Positions 1 to 8,742 of a stretch of 64,000 bases of DNA are shown here, piece by piece (within the stretch, counting starts at the first letter, position 1; each line of letters starts with the position of its first letter). The notes beneath the pieces were generated by a model. That model did no database searches, had not been told where the DNA came from, and saw only the letters and a list, made by a program, of their open reading frames with translations. Source of the stretch: Frateuria hangzhouensis (lineage in GTDB: Bacteria > Pseudomonadota > Gammaproteobacteria > Xanthomonadales > Rhodanobacteraceae); NCBI RefSeq assembly GCF_026410505.1, contig NZ_JAPMIU010000008.1, positions 62,001 through 126,000 of the forward strand, written 5' to 3'. The position numbers and the translations under genes are program-made.

Positions 1-1886
1 TGATCGTGGCGATCGCGGACGTCTCGCACTACGTCAAGCTTGGCACTGCGCTGGACCGTGAAGCCTACGAGCGCAGCACCTCGACCTACTTTCCCGGTTT
101 CGTGGTGCCGATGCTGCCCGAGACCCTGTCCAACGGCATCTGTTCGCTCAACCCCAAGGTCGAGCGGCTGTGCATGGTCTGCGACATGCAGATCGACGAC
201 GACGGCGAGGTCGTCAAGTCGAAGTTCTACGACGCGGTGATGCGCTCGCACGCCCGGCTTACCTACGACATCGTGTGGCAGGCGGTGGGTCTGCTCGATC
301 CGGAAGCGCGCGACCAGGTCGCCGACGTGCTGCCGCAACTGGAACACCTGCACACGCTGTACAAGGCGATGGCCGCGCAGCGCAAGCGCCGCGGCGCGAT
401 CGACTTCGAGACGCCGGAGGTGAAGTTCCGCCTCGACCAGCGCGGCGAAGTGGAGGCGATGGGCGCCACCCAGCGCAACGATGCGCACAAGCTGATCGAG
501 GAATGCATGATCGCCGCCAACGTCCAGGCGGCCACCTTCCTCAGCAAGAAGAAGATTCCCGCGCTGTTTCGCGCGCACGAGCCGCCGCCGGCGGAGAAGT
601 ACGAGGACCTGCAGCAGTTCCTGCGCGAATTCAAGCTGCGCATGCCGCCGGTGGAGGAGGTCACGCCCGGCGACTTCGCCGACGTCCTGCGCATGGTGCA
701 CGACCGTCCCGAGCGCGAGCTGATCCAGTCGGTGCTGCTGCGCTCGCAGAGCATGGCCGCGTACCAGCCGGAGAATCGCGGTCACTTTGGCCTGTCGCTG
801 GAGGCGTACGCGCATTTCACCTCGCCGATCCGGCGTTATCCGGACCTGCTGGTGCATCGCGCGATCCGCTACGCGCTGACCGGCGGCAAGCCCTCGGACT
901 ACGTCTATTCGCCCAGCGACATGGCGTCGATGGCGGTGCACTGCTCGCAGCGTGAGCGCCGCGCAGAGGAGGCCGAACGCGACGTCGACGAGCGCTTCAA
1001 GACCGCCTGGATGTCCAAGCACGTCGGCAGCGAGTTCGACGGCGTGATCACCGGCGTCACCTCGTTCGGCTTGTTCGTGGAGCTGGAGGAATCGCGCGTG
1101 TCCGGCCTGGTGCACATCAGCCAGCTGGCCAACGACTATTACCACTTCGATCCCGTCCGGAAACTGCTCAAGGGCGAGCGCACGGGCGAGCAGTTCCGCC
1201 TGGGTGACCACGTGCGCGTGCAGGTGCTGCGCGCCAGCCTGGAGGACCGCAAGATCGATTTCCGGCTGGTGCCACGGCGCGACCAGGCCGCGCCGCCCGC
1301 TGCCCCACGCAAGGCGTTCGATTACAGCGCCAGCGGCGACCGCTACTCGCTGCCCAAGGCGTCTGCGGCGCCGGCAGCCAAGCCGCCCGGGATGTTCGGT
1401 CGCGCCGCCAGGGCGGTGGGCCGCGCGTTCGGGCGCGGCGCACCGGCAGCGATCGAAACGGCCCCACCGGCGCCCGCCGCGAGCGATAATCGCGCCCCGC
1501 GCGGCAAGGCTGCCAAGGTAGCGTCCGAGGCGATGGGCCGGCAGGCGCTTCCGGCCGAGACCGGTCGCCCGAAGGCACGCACCAAGGCGACCAAGCTGGC
1601 TTCCGAGGCGATCGGCCGATCGGCTGTCCCGCCCGAATCCAGGTCGCAAGCCAGGGGCAGCCAGGCCGGCGGTGCACGTGCTGAAAACGGCGCGGCCAGG
1701 CAAGGGGCGGCCGCGGGCGGCCAGACCAGAGGCGGGCAGGCCAGGAACAAGCGGGCCGTGGACAACGGCAAGAACAACCCGGCTACGCAGGCCAAAGCCG
1801 GCGGTGGCAAGCGCAAGGCACTTGAAGCCGCCTCCGATGCCGCCAAGCGGCCGGGCCGGCAACGCAAACCGAAGGGCAAGGCATGA
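1..1886 (+). CDS. rnr: Ribonuclease R, 3' part (5' end outside window)
   Basis: RNase R is a processive 3'-to-5' exoribonuclease that degrades structured RNA and helps rRNA and tmRNA quality control. The frame is open to the left edge; the visible part starts inside the RNB catalytic domain (AIADVSHYV, then PMLPETLSNGICSLNP). The Asp-rich metal site of the family lies upstream, outside the window. The RNB signature HFTSPIRRYPDLLVHRA is near visible residue 270. An S1 RNA-binding domain follows at about 340-423 (GVITGVTSFGLFVELEE). After it comes an unusual tail of nearly 200 residues rich in Ala, Lys, Arg and Gly, with a repeated K-A-x-x-A-S-E-A-[MI]-G-R unit. The stop overlaps the rlmB start by 4 bases, so the genes are probably co-translated. 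RNase R is favoured over RNase II by the S1 domain plus basic tail and by the rlmB neighbour. Confidence 0.95.
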   Translation, partial: IVAIADVSHYVKLGTALDREAYERSTSTYFPGFVVPMLPETLSNGICSLNPKVERLCMVCDMQIDDDGEVVKSKFYDAVMRSHARLTYDIVWQAVGLLDPEARDQVADVLPQLEHLHTLYKAMAAQRKRRGAIDFETPEVKFRLDQRGEVEAMGATQRNDAHKLIEECMIAANVQAATFLSKKKIPALFRAHEPPPAEKYEDLQQFLREFKLRMPPVEEVTPGDFADVLRMVHDRPERELIQSVLLRSQSMAAYQPENRGHFGLSLEAYAHFTSPIRRYPDLLVHRAIRYALTGGKPSDYVYSPSDMASMAVHCSQRERRAEEAERDVDERFKTAWMSKHVGSEFDGVITGVTSFGLFVELEESRVSGLVHISQLANDYYHFDPVRKLLKGERTGEQFRLGDHVRVQVLRASLEDRKIDFRLVPRRDQAAPPAAPRKAFDYSASGDRYSLPKASAAPAAKPPGMFGRAARAVGRAFGRGAPAAIETAPPAPAASDNRAPRGKAAKVASEAMGRQALPAETGRPKARTKATKLASEAIGRSAVPPESRSQARGSQAGGARAENGAARQGAAAGGQTRGGQARNKRAVDNGKNNPATQAKAGGGKRKALEAASDAAKRPGRQRKPKGKA

Positions 1887-2635
1887 GCGAAAGCTGGATC
1901 GTCGGCATCAACCCGGTCGAGGGCGCCCTCGCCAACGACGCCTCGCGCGTGCGCGAAGTGCTGGTGGATGTCGCCACCGCGCAGCGCAACGCGCGCATCA
2001 AGGAACTGATCGACCAAGCCCGGAGCCACCACATCCCGGTGCACCATCGCCCGCGCGAGCAGTTGGACAAGGTCGCCGGGCAGGCGCGCCACCAGGGCGT
2101 CGTGGCCTTGTACGAGCCGCCGCCGATGACGCACGAGGACGAGCTGGCCAGTTTGCTCGAGCGCGACGGCATGGAGACGCTGGTGCTGGTGCTCGACGGC
2201 GTCACCGACCCCCACAACCTGGGCGCCTGCCTGCGTAGCGCCGCGGCGGCCAAGGCCACCGCGGTGATCGTGCCGAAGGACCGCGCGGTCGGGCTGACGC
2301 CGGTGGTACGGCGTGCTTCGGCCGGCGGCGCCGACCGCGTGCCGCTGGTGGCGGTCACCAACCTGGCACGCACGCTGCGCGAGCTCAAGGATGCCGGCGT
2401 CTGGATCACCGGCCTGGCCGGTGATACCGATACGTCCGTCTACGAGGTCGACTTCCGCGGTCCGGTCGCGCTGGTGCTCGGCAGCGAAGGCGAGGGCATG
2501 CGCCGCCTCACCCGCGAGCTGTGCGACTTCGTGGCGAAGATCCCGATGCCGGGCGCGATGGAAAGCCTCAACGTGTCGGTTGCCACCGGCGTGGTGCTGT
2601 TCGAGGCGTTGCGACAACGGGGGGCGAAGCGATGA
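1883..2635 (+). CDS. rlmB: 23S rRNA (guanosine-2'-O)-methyltransferase RlmB
   Basis: This SpoU/TrmH-type (SPOUT) methyltransferase methylates the 2'-O of a guanosine in 23S rRNA (G2251 in E. coli), using S-adenosylmethionine. The 250-residue length fits the family. The N-terminal substrate-binding domain (about 1-75) is followed by the knot domain with its three motifs: DGVTDPHNLGACLRSA near 103, LGSEGEGMRRL near 198 and PMPGAMESLNVSVA near 220. The start lies inside the end of rnr (ATGA), and the stop overlaps the next start in the same way. The rnr-rlmB order is common in gammaproteobacteria and joins RNA decay with ribosome maturation. Confidence 0.95.
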   Translation: MSESWIVGINPVEGALANDASRVREVLVDVATAQRNARIKELIDQARSHHIPVHHRPREQLDKVAGQARHQGVVALYEPPPMTHEDELASLLERDGMETLVLVLDGVTDPHNLGACLRSAAAAKATAVIVPKDRAVGLTPVVRRASAGGADRVPLVAVTNLARTLRELKDAGVWITGLAGDTDTSVYEVDFRGPVALVLGSEGEGMRRLTRELCDFVAKIPMPGAMESLNVSVATGVVLFEALRQRGAKR

Positions 2636-2925
2636 ATGCGCTGTTCTGGTACGACTGGGCCGGTTTCATCGGTGTGATACTGGTCGTGCTCGCGTTCCTG
2701 CTGCTGCAGGCCCACAAGCTGCATGGCAACGGGCTGACCTATCAGTTGATGAACGTGCTGGGCGCACTGGGCGTGACGCTGTCGCTGCTGTTCGGCGCCT
2801 TCAACGTCTCGGCATTCGCGCTCGAGGTGGCGTGGATGGCGATCGGGATCTTCGGCATCGTGCGCAGCGCGAGGCGGCGGCGGGCGGACAAGGTGATCAG
2901 TGGGGGAACGGGGACGGACGTGTAG
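2632..2925 (+). CDS. Small three-helix membrane protein, CBU_0592-like
   Basis: A 97-residue protein with three predicted membrane helices (about 8-28, 39-59 and 62-80) and a positively charged C-terminal tail (ARRRRADK) likely on the cytoplasmic side. The pattern LxAxKLHGNGLxYQLMNVLGA resembles the small CBU_0592-type family found in many proteobacteria, which has no known function. The start codon overlaps the rlmB stop by 4 bases, making it the last gene of the rnr-rlmB operon. The function cannot be stated; the family link is from remembered motif shape only. Confidence 0.75.
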   Translation: MNALFWYDWAGFIGVILVVLAFLLLQAHKLHGNGLTYQLMNVLGALGVTLSLLFGAFNVSAFALEVAWMAIGIFGIVRSARRRRADKVISGGTGTDV

Positions 2926-2954
2926 GCTCGCACGGTCGCCCCCTCCGCCTGTCC

Positions 2955-2996
2955 GGGGGAAGGATCCGGAGTCGCCATCCTGGATCCTTCCTCCGC
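2955..2996. terminator. Hairpin between convergent operons (possible terminator)
   Basis: The arms GGAAGGATCC (2958-2967) and GGATCCTTCC (2982-2991) are perfectly complementary around a 14-base loop. They lie between the small membrane protein gene (+) and phoU (-), a convergent junction. There is no T run on either strand, so it may be a transcript-end hairpin or a relative of the CT-rich extragenic palindromes elsewhere in the window. Confidence 0.45.
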
Positions 2997-3037
2997 CTTC
3001 GGGGGACTGCACGCAGGGCGGATGGGGAGGCCTCGCC

Positions 3038-3754
3038 TCAGCCCCCCAGCCTGGGCATCTCCGGATGCGAGGTCAGGTCGCGATTGTCGCGCTCCTTGCC
3101 CAGCGGTTCGCCGTACACCTGGTACCAGAGATTCTCCGCGATGTTGGTCGCGTGGTCGCCGATGCGCTCGATGTTCTTGGCCATGAACAGCAGGTGCGTG
3201 CAGGGCGTGATGTTGCGCGGGTCTTCCATCATGTAGGTCAGCAACTGGCGGAAGTAGCCGGTATAGGCCTCGTCCAGCCCGGCATCGCGCTTCCACACCT
3301 GATAGCCCTGCTCGGCATCCTGCCGCGCGTAGGCGGCCAGCACGTCGCGTACCTCCGCGGCGGCCAGCCGGGCGAGCAGCCCCAGGCCGCTGGTGGGCGT
3401 CACCGGGGCGACCATCGACAGCGGGATCGAGCGCTTGGCGATGTTGGCGGCGTAATCGCCGATGCGCTCGATGTCGGAGGCGATGCGCAGGGCCGCAAAT
3501 ACATTGCGCAGGTCGCCCGCCATCGGGGCCCGTAGGGCCAGCAGGCGGACCACGTCGTGGCTGATTTCCTGTTCCAGCGCGTCGATGGCGTCGTCATTGG
3601 CCACCACGCGCTGCGCGGCGCGGTCGTCGCGGCGTTCGACGACATCGATGGCGGCCTCCAGCTGCGCGGCGGCAAGCTCGCCCATGCGCACGATCTCGCC
3701 GGTCAGCCTTGCCAGTTCGCTGTCGTAGCTTTTGATGATGTGGTCTTTGGTCAT
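3038..3754 (-). CDS. phoU: Phosphate transport system regulator PhoU
   Basis: PhoU links the Pst transporter to the PhoR/PhoB two-component system, damping Pho regulon expression when phosphate is sufficient, and limits phosphate uptake. The protein has two tandem three-helix PhoU domains. Each carries the metal-binding signature: ASDIERIGDYAANIAK near 92-107 and AKNIERIGDHATNIAE near 188-205. MTKDH is chosen as the start because TGAGG lies 6-10 bases upstream and the family begins this way; an in-frame ATG four codons upstream (3766) is possible. It is the last gene of pstSCAB-phoU, 72 bases after pstB, with a CT-rich palindrome between. Confidence 0.96.
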   Translation of the reverse strand: MTKDHIIKSYDSELARLTGEIVRMGELAAAQLEAAIDVVERRDDRAAQRVVANDDAIDALEQEISHDVVRLLALRAPMAGDLRNVFAALRIASDIERIGDYAANIAKRSIPLSMVAPVTPTSGLGLLARLAAAEVRDVLAAYARQDAEQGYQVWKRDAGLDEAYTGYFRQLLTYMMEDPRNITPCTHLLFMAKNIERIGDHATNIAENLWYQVYGEPLGKERDNRDLTSHPEMPRLGG

Positions 3755-3774
3755 GGGATGCCTCATGGTTTTAT

Positions 3775-3817
3775 CCCTCTCCCATCGGGAGAGGGTGCCC
3801 GAAGGGCGGGAGAGGGG
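3775..3817. repeat. CT-rich extragenic palindrome (family D)
   Basis: CCCTCTCCC-ATC-GGGAGAGGG is a perfect 9-bp inverted repeat at 3775-3795, followed by another GGGAGAGGGG arm to 3817. It lies between pstB and phoU and could modulate phoU expression relative to pstB. Related CT/GA-rich palindromes occur at 6534, 15467, 42656 and twice inside the 61.8-62.5 kb repeat. Confidence 0.7.
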
Positions 3818-3826
3818 CTTCAGAAG

Positions 3827-4634
<808 letters not shown>

Positions 4635-4642
<8 letters not shown>

Positions 4643-5498
4643 GGGACACCTTGCGGGTAAACAGCAGACGGGAGGCCAGGCTCAGCAGCAACACGAACAG
4701 CGTGACCACGAAGGCGCCGGCCCAGGCCAGCGCGTGCATGGCCTCGCCCGGGTCGTTGGCGTACTGGTAGATCACCTGCGGCAGGCTGGACATCTTGTCC
4801 ATCGGGTCGAGCGTCATGAAGTTGTTGCCGAAGGCGGTGAACAGCAGCGGGGCGGTCTCGCCGCTGATGCGGGCGAGCGCCAGCAGCACGCCGGTGACGA
4901 TGCCCGAGCGCGCCGCGCGCAGCAGGATCTGCGAGGTCAGCTTCCACTGCGGCACGCCCAGCGACAGCGCCGCCTCGCGCAGGGTCGAGGGCACCAGCCG
5001 CAGCATTTCGTCGGTGGTGCGCACGATCACCGGCAGCGCGATCAGCGCCAGCGCCACGCCACCGGCGAAGCCGGAAAACGTGGTGTTGCCGTCGCTCAGC
5101 GCGGTGCTGGGCAGCACGATGATGGTGTAGACGAACAGGCCCATCACGATCGAGGGCGCGGACAACAGGATGTCGTTCAAGAAGCGGATCGTCTCGCCCA
5201 GCCGCGTGCGATTGGCGTACTCGGCCAGCCAGGTACCGGCCAGCACGCCGACCGGCGTGGCGATGGCGATGCCGACGACGTTGATGATCAGGCTGCCGAC
5301 CATCGCGTTGGCCAGGCCGCCCTGGTCGCCATAGGCGGTGATCTTGGTGAACAGCTTCAGATCCAGCGCGGCGATGCCCTGGCGCAACGTCTCCCACAGG
5401 ATCCACGCCAGGAAGGCCAGCCCCACCAGCGTGGCGGCTGTACTGAGGACGAGCGCCAGCGCGTTGGTGAGGCGGCGGCGGAGGTACAGCGCGTCCAT
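4635..5498 (-). CDS. pstA: Phosphate ABC transporter permease PstA
   Basis: Membrane permease of the Pst importer, forming the channel with PstC. It has 287 residues and six predicted helices, the first near 14-36 and the last near 258-278. A conserved EAA-type cytoplasmic loop ([16 protein letters not shown]) contacts PstB, followed by [22 protein letters not shown]. The ATG lies in the pstC stop (ATGA). An alternative longer frame upstream is excluded because it runs antiparallel to no known domain and overlaps pstC throughout. Confidence 0.96.
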
Positions 5499-6508
5499 CA
5501 GCGGCCCTCCCGGCTGGCCAGCCGGCGCAGCATCAGCCGCGCGATCAGCAGCACGACGAAGGTCACCACGAACAGCAGGAAGGCCAGCGCCATCAGCGCC
5601 GACTTCTGCAGGCCGACCGCCTCGCTGAATTGATTGGCGATGGTCGAGGCGATCGAGGCGCCCGGATCCAGCAGCGAGGCGGACAGGTCCATCGCATTGC
5701 CGAGTACGAAGGTCACCGCCATGGTCTCGCCCAGCGCGCGGCCCAGTCCCAGGAAAATGCCGCCGATCACGGCCGAGCGGGTGTAGGGCAGCACGATGTC
5801 CCACGACACTTCCCAGGTGCTCGAGCCCAGCGCATAGGCCGACTCCTTCAGCCGCGTGGGCACGGTCTGGAACACCTCGCGCATCACCGAGGAGATGAAG
5901 GGGATGATCATGATCGCCAGCACGATGCCGGCAGTGAGGATGCTGGCGCCGAACGGATAGTCGCTGGCGAACATCTTGCCGATGAACGGCACGTGCCCGG
6001 CCACCCACGACGGATTGCCGTCGTCCGGGTTGTTGCCCAGGTAGGTGGTCAGCCAGGGCTTGATGTGCTCGGCGAAGAAAGGCGCGAAGACGAACAGGCC
6101 CCACATGCCGTAGATGATCGAAGGGATGCCCGCCAGCAGCTCGATCGCCGAGGCCACCGGCGTGCGCAGCCAGCGAGGCGCCACTTCGGAAAGATAGAGC
6201 GCGATGCCGAAGCTCACCGGCACGGCGATCAGCAGTGCGATGGCCGAGGTGGCAAGCGTGCCGTAGACCGGCACCAGCGCGCCGTACTCCTGGCTGCCCG
6301 GATCCCACGCGGCACTGGTCAGGAAGCGCCAGCCGAACGTGTCGAACGCCTCGCGCCCGCCCCACAGCGTGGCAAACGCGGCGCCGAGCAGCGCGGCCAG
6401 CACCAGGAACGCGCAGGCTTTCAGCAGGCCGGCGAACAGGCGGTCGTGGCGGGCGTCGCGGGTGGCGCGGTGTTCGGGGGCGGCGATGGCAATGACAGGT
6501 TCTGGCAT
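5498..6508 (-). CDS. pstC: Phosphate ABC transporter permease PstC
   Basis: Second permease subunit of the Pst importer, 336 residues. The N-terminal helix (LLKACAFLVLAALLGAAFA, about 24-43) precedes the transport domain. That domain starts near residue 80 (YGTLATSAIALLIAVPVSFG) and includes ELLAGIPSIIYGMWGLFVFA, an EAA-type loop (PTRLKESAYALGSSTWE) and GRALGETMAVTFVLGN. MPEPVIAIAA is taken as the start. Earlier in-frame codons would run through the CT-rich palindrome between pstS and pstC, which is non-coding in character. Confidence 0.95.
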   Translation of the reverse strand: MPEPVIAIAAPEHRATRDARHDRLFAGLLKACAFLVLAALLGAAFATLWGGREAFDTFGWRFLTSAAWDPGSQEYGALVPVYGTLATSAIALLIAVPVSFGIALYLSEVAPRWLRTPVASAIELLAGIPSIIYGMWGLFVFAPFFAEHIKPWLTTYLGNNPDDGNPSWVAGHVPFIGKMFASDYPFGASILTAGIVLAIMIIPFISSVMREVFQTVPTRLKESAYALGSSTWEVSWDIVLPYTRSAVIGGIFLGLGRALGETMAVTFVLGNAMDLSASLLDPGASIASTIANQFSEAVGLQKSALMALAFLLFVVTFVVLLIARLMLRRLASREGR

Positions 6509-6533
6509 GAGATTTCGGGCCTTGCGAAGAAAG

Positions 6534-6649
6534 CTCCCTCTCCCCTGCTTTGCGGGGAGAGAGCTGGGGAGAGGGGGGCTCTGGTGCCGCATCGAGCGAA
6601 GAGCCTCCCCCTCTCCCAACCTCTCCCCCGCAAGCGGGGGAGAGGGGCT
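6534..6649. repeat. CT-rich extragenic palindrome (family D) between pstS and pstC
   Basis: Two nested GC-rich hairpins (CCCCTGCTTTGCGGGG type, and CTCTCCCCCGCAAGCGGGGGAGAG) are separated by about 45 bases. This is the usual spot for a palindrome that lets the binding-protein gene pstS accumulate more mRNA than the downstream permease genes, by partial termination or 3'-end stabilisation. That role is inferred. Confidence 0.7.
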
Positions 6650-6672
6650 GATCAGGCGAGCGGGAGGAACAC

Positions 6673-7710
6673 TCAGTGCTTGAACTCGCTCGCCCAGTAC
6701 GCCTCGATCTTCTGCACCAGACCCTGCGGCAGCGGAACGTAATCCAGTGCGGCGGCCTGGGCCTGGCCGTTCTCCAGTGCCCACTTGAAGAAATCGAACG
6801 CGACCGAGCTGCGCTCGGCGCTGCGGGGCTGCTTGTACATGACCACCCAGGTGGTGGCGGTGATCGGCCAGGCTTTGGCGCCCGGCGCGTTGGTCATGAT
6901 CAGGTTGAAGTCCTTCGCGCTCGCCCAGTCGGCGGTGCCGGCCGCCGCGGCGAAACTGTCGGCACTCGGCGAAACCACGTTACCGGCGGCGTTCTTCAGA
7001 TCGACCCAGCTGATCTTGTTCTTCACCGCATAGGCATATTCGACGTAGCCGATCGAACCCTTGATCTGCTTGACGTACTGCGACACGCCTTCGTTGCCCT
7101 TGCCGCCCACACCGGTCGGCCAGTCGACCGCGGTACCGAACTTGACCTTCGAGGCCCACTCGTTGCTCACCTTGGACAGGTAATTGGTGAAGTTGAACGA
7201 GGTGCCCGAACCGTCGGAGCGATGCACCACCGTGATCTTGCCGGCCGGCAGCTTCAGGCCCGTGTTGAGTGCGGCGATCTTCGGATCGTTCCAGTTGCGG
7301 ATCTTGCCCAGGAAGATGTCCGCCAGCGTGGCGCCATCGAGCTTGACCTGGCCGGACTGCACGCCGGCGATGTTGACCACCGGCACGATGCCGCCGACGA
7401 CCACCGGGAACTGGCCCAGGCCGAACTTCTTCAAGTCCGCGGCCGTCATCGGCGCGTCGGAGGCGCCGAAGTCGATGGTGCCCTGCTTGATCTGCGCGAT
7501 GCCGGCGCCGGAGCCGACCGACTGGTAGTTGAGCCGGTTGCCGGTCTTGGCGGCGTAGTCCGCCGACCAGCGAGACATCACGGGGTAGACGAAGCTCGAG
7601 CCGGCACCGGTGATGTCGGTGGCCTGGGCGGCGTTGGCGCCCAGCAGGGTGGCGGCGGCCAGCACGGCGGCCGAGCCGAGGCGGGAAACGGTGGTGGTTG
7701 CAGTCAACAC
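6673..7710 (-). CDS. pstS: Periplasmic phosphate-binding protein PstS
   Basis: Periplasmic receptor that captures inorganic phosphate and hands it to PstC/PstA. The chosen GTG start gives a clean signal peptide (Arg at 10, hydrophobic AAVLAAATLLGANAAQA, cleavage before TDITGAGSS), and GAGAGGA lies about 6 bases upstream. A start 51 bases further upstream (ATG at 7761) would add 17 charged residues before the signal peptide and is less likely. Phosphate-contact motifs are GAGSSFVYP near 33-41, GASDAPM and RSDGSGTSFNFTNYL. The mature protein is about 315 residues, normal for the family. It is the first gene of the pst operon, behind two Pho-box repeats. Confidence 0.95.
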   Translation of the reverse strand: MLTATTTVSRLGSAAVLAAATLLGANAAQATDITGAGSSFVYPVMSRWSADYAAKTGNRLNYQSVGSGAGIAQIKQGTIDFGASDAPMTAADLKKFGLGQFPVVVGGIVPVVNIAGVQSGQVKLDGATLADIFLGKIRNWNDPKIAALNTGLKLPAGKITVVHRSDGSGTSFNFTNYLSKVSNEWASKVKFGTAVDWPTGVGGKGNEGVSQYVKQIKGSIGYVEYAYAVKNKISWVDLKNAAGNVVSPSADSFAAAAGTADWASAKDFNLIMTNAPGAKAWPITATTWVVMYKQPRSAERSSVAFDFFKWALENGQAQAAALDYVPLPQGLVQKIEAYWASEFKH

Positions 7711-7775
7711 GTTCGTTCCTCTCTTCAAAGATGCGTCGCGGGCAATTCCCGTCGAACGCATTTGAGGACAATCGT

Positions 7776-7815
7776 GTTGCAGCCGGATGAGGGAAATATT
7801 TCAGCCGGATGACAG
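7776..7815 (-). promoter_or_regulatory. Tandem Pho boxes upstream of pstS
   Basis: Read on the minus strand, CTGTCATCCGGCTGAAAT (7815-7798) matches the PhoB-box pattern of CTGTCAT-N4-CTGWMAY direct repeats. A second copy, CCCTCATCCGGCTGCAAC (7793-7776), follows exactly 22 bases on. The pair lies 66-105 bases before the pstS start, a normal position for PhoB activation. What is seen is the repeat; binding of PhoB is inferred from the family consensus and the pst context. Confidence 0.8.
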
Positions 7816-7820
7816 CCGCC

Positions 7821-7880
7821 TTGTAGGAGCGCCCTTGGGCGCGACCGGGATCGCGGTCGCGCCCAAGGGCGCTCCTGCAA
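7821..7880. repeat. Extragenic palindrome, family B (GCGCCC arm)
   Basis: A 60-base imperfect palindrome with outer arms TTGTAGGAGCGCCCTTGGGC and the complementary GCCCAAGGGCGCTCCTGCAA. It lies between the pstS promoter region and the end of rnt, four bases from the rnt stop. Another copy is at 11520 and relatives are at 42832 and 44478. Confidence 0.85.
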
Positions 7881-7883
7881 CGA

Positions 7884-8543
7884 TCAGCTGAGCGTCAGCC
7901 CAGCCTGATCCCGCTCGAGCGTCTCCAGCCGGCGCCAGCGGTTGACGATCGAGCAGAACAGTTCGGCCGTACGCTCGGCATCGTAGATGGCCGAATGCGC
8001 CTCGCGCCCGTCGAAGGCATGCCCGGCCGCCTGCACCGCCTTGCTCAGCACGGTTTGTCCGTAGGCCAGCCCGCTCAGTGTGGCGGTGTCGAAGCAGCTG
8101 AACGGATGGAACGGATTGCGCTTGTGCCCGCAACGGCGCACGGCGGCGTTGAGGAAGGCCAGGTCGAAGGCGGCGTTGTGGCCGACCAGCACCGCGCGCT
8201 GGCATTCGCTCTCGCGCATGGCCTGGCGTACCGGGGCGAACACATGGTCCAGGGCCTGGCGCTCGGACAGCGCCCCCCGCAATGGGTTGTCTGGATCGAT
8301 GCCGGTGATTTCCAGCGAGCGCGGATCGATGCGCGCGCCGGGAAAGGGCTCGACGTGGGTGAACACCGGCGGGCGCGGGTGAAGGTAGCCCTCGCCATCC
8401 ATGCCCAGGGTGACCACGGCGATTTCCAGCAGCGCGTCGCCTTCGGCGTCGAAGCCACCGGTCTCAACGTCGACGACCACCGGCATGAAGCCGCGGAACC
8501 GCTGGCACATGCGGGCGGCCATGCTGTTGCTTGTGAATTCCAT
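7884..8543 (-). CDS. rnt: Ribonuclease T
   Basis: RNase T is a DEDDh-family 3'-to-5' exonuclease that trims the CCA end of tRNA during turnover and matures the 3' ends of 5S and 23S rRNA. The 219 residues fit the family. The exonuclease motifs are [11 protein letters not shown] (Exo I, about 22-32), [13 protein letters not shown] (Exo II, near 118) and [15 protein letters not shown] (Exo III, near 181). The basic and aromatic nucleic-acid-sensor patches match RNase T rather than DNA polymerase epsilon-type exonucleases. The first Met gives a short leader ([12 protein letters not shown]), and Met8 is an alternative start. It stands alone between the pst operon and the porin. Confidence 0.93.
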   Translation of the reverse strand: MEFTSNSMAARMCQRFRGFMPVVVDVETGGFDAEGDALLEIAVVTLGMDGEGYLHPRPPVFTHVEPFPGARIDPRSLEITGIDPDNPLRGALSERQALDHVFAPVRQAMRESECQRAVLVGHNAAFDLAFLNAAVRRCGHKRNPFHPFSCFDTATLSGLAYGQTVLSKAVQAAGHAFDGREAHSAIYDAERTAELFCSIVNRWRRLETLERDQAGLTLS

Positions 8544-8613
8544 CGACGAAGCATATCAGCGCGCGTCCGCCCGATTGCGTGTATCGGCCGTCGGTCGCTG
8601 GTGCGCGGGCCGC

Positions 8614-8635
8614 CTGTCTTTTCCCTGTCATGCAA
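8614..8635 (+). promoter_or_regulatory. Pho box upstream of the porin gene
   Basis: CTGTCTTTTCC (8614) is followed exactly 11 bases later by CTGTCATGCAA (8625). This is the 11-base direct repeat recognised by PhoB. A TAAAAC at 8650-8655 could serve as the -10 element at the expected distance. The porin ATG is at 8743. PhoB control of the porin is inferred. Confidence 0.78.
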
Positions 8636-8742
8636 ACGGCATGGAACCGTAAAACGCGTGCCGCATCCTCTGCACCGTCCCTGCTTGGCCATCCGTATCG
8701 AAGGGGGCGGTCGAGTGGTTCTTACCCACAGGAGAGAAGTAC

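Noticed and set aside
7711-7761. ATG start for pstS at 7761
   Set aside because: It would put 17 charged residues in front of the signal peptide; the GTG at 7710 has GAGAGGA upstream.
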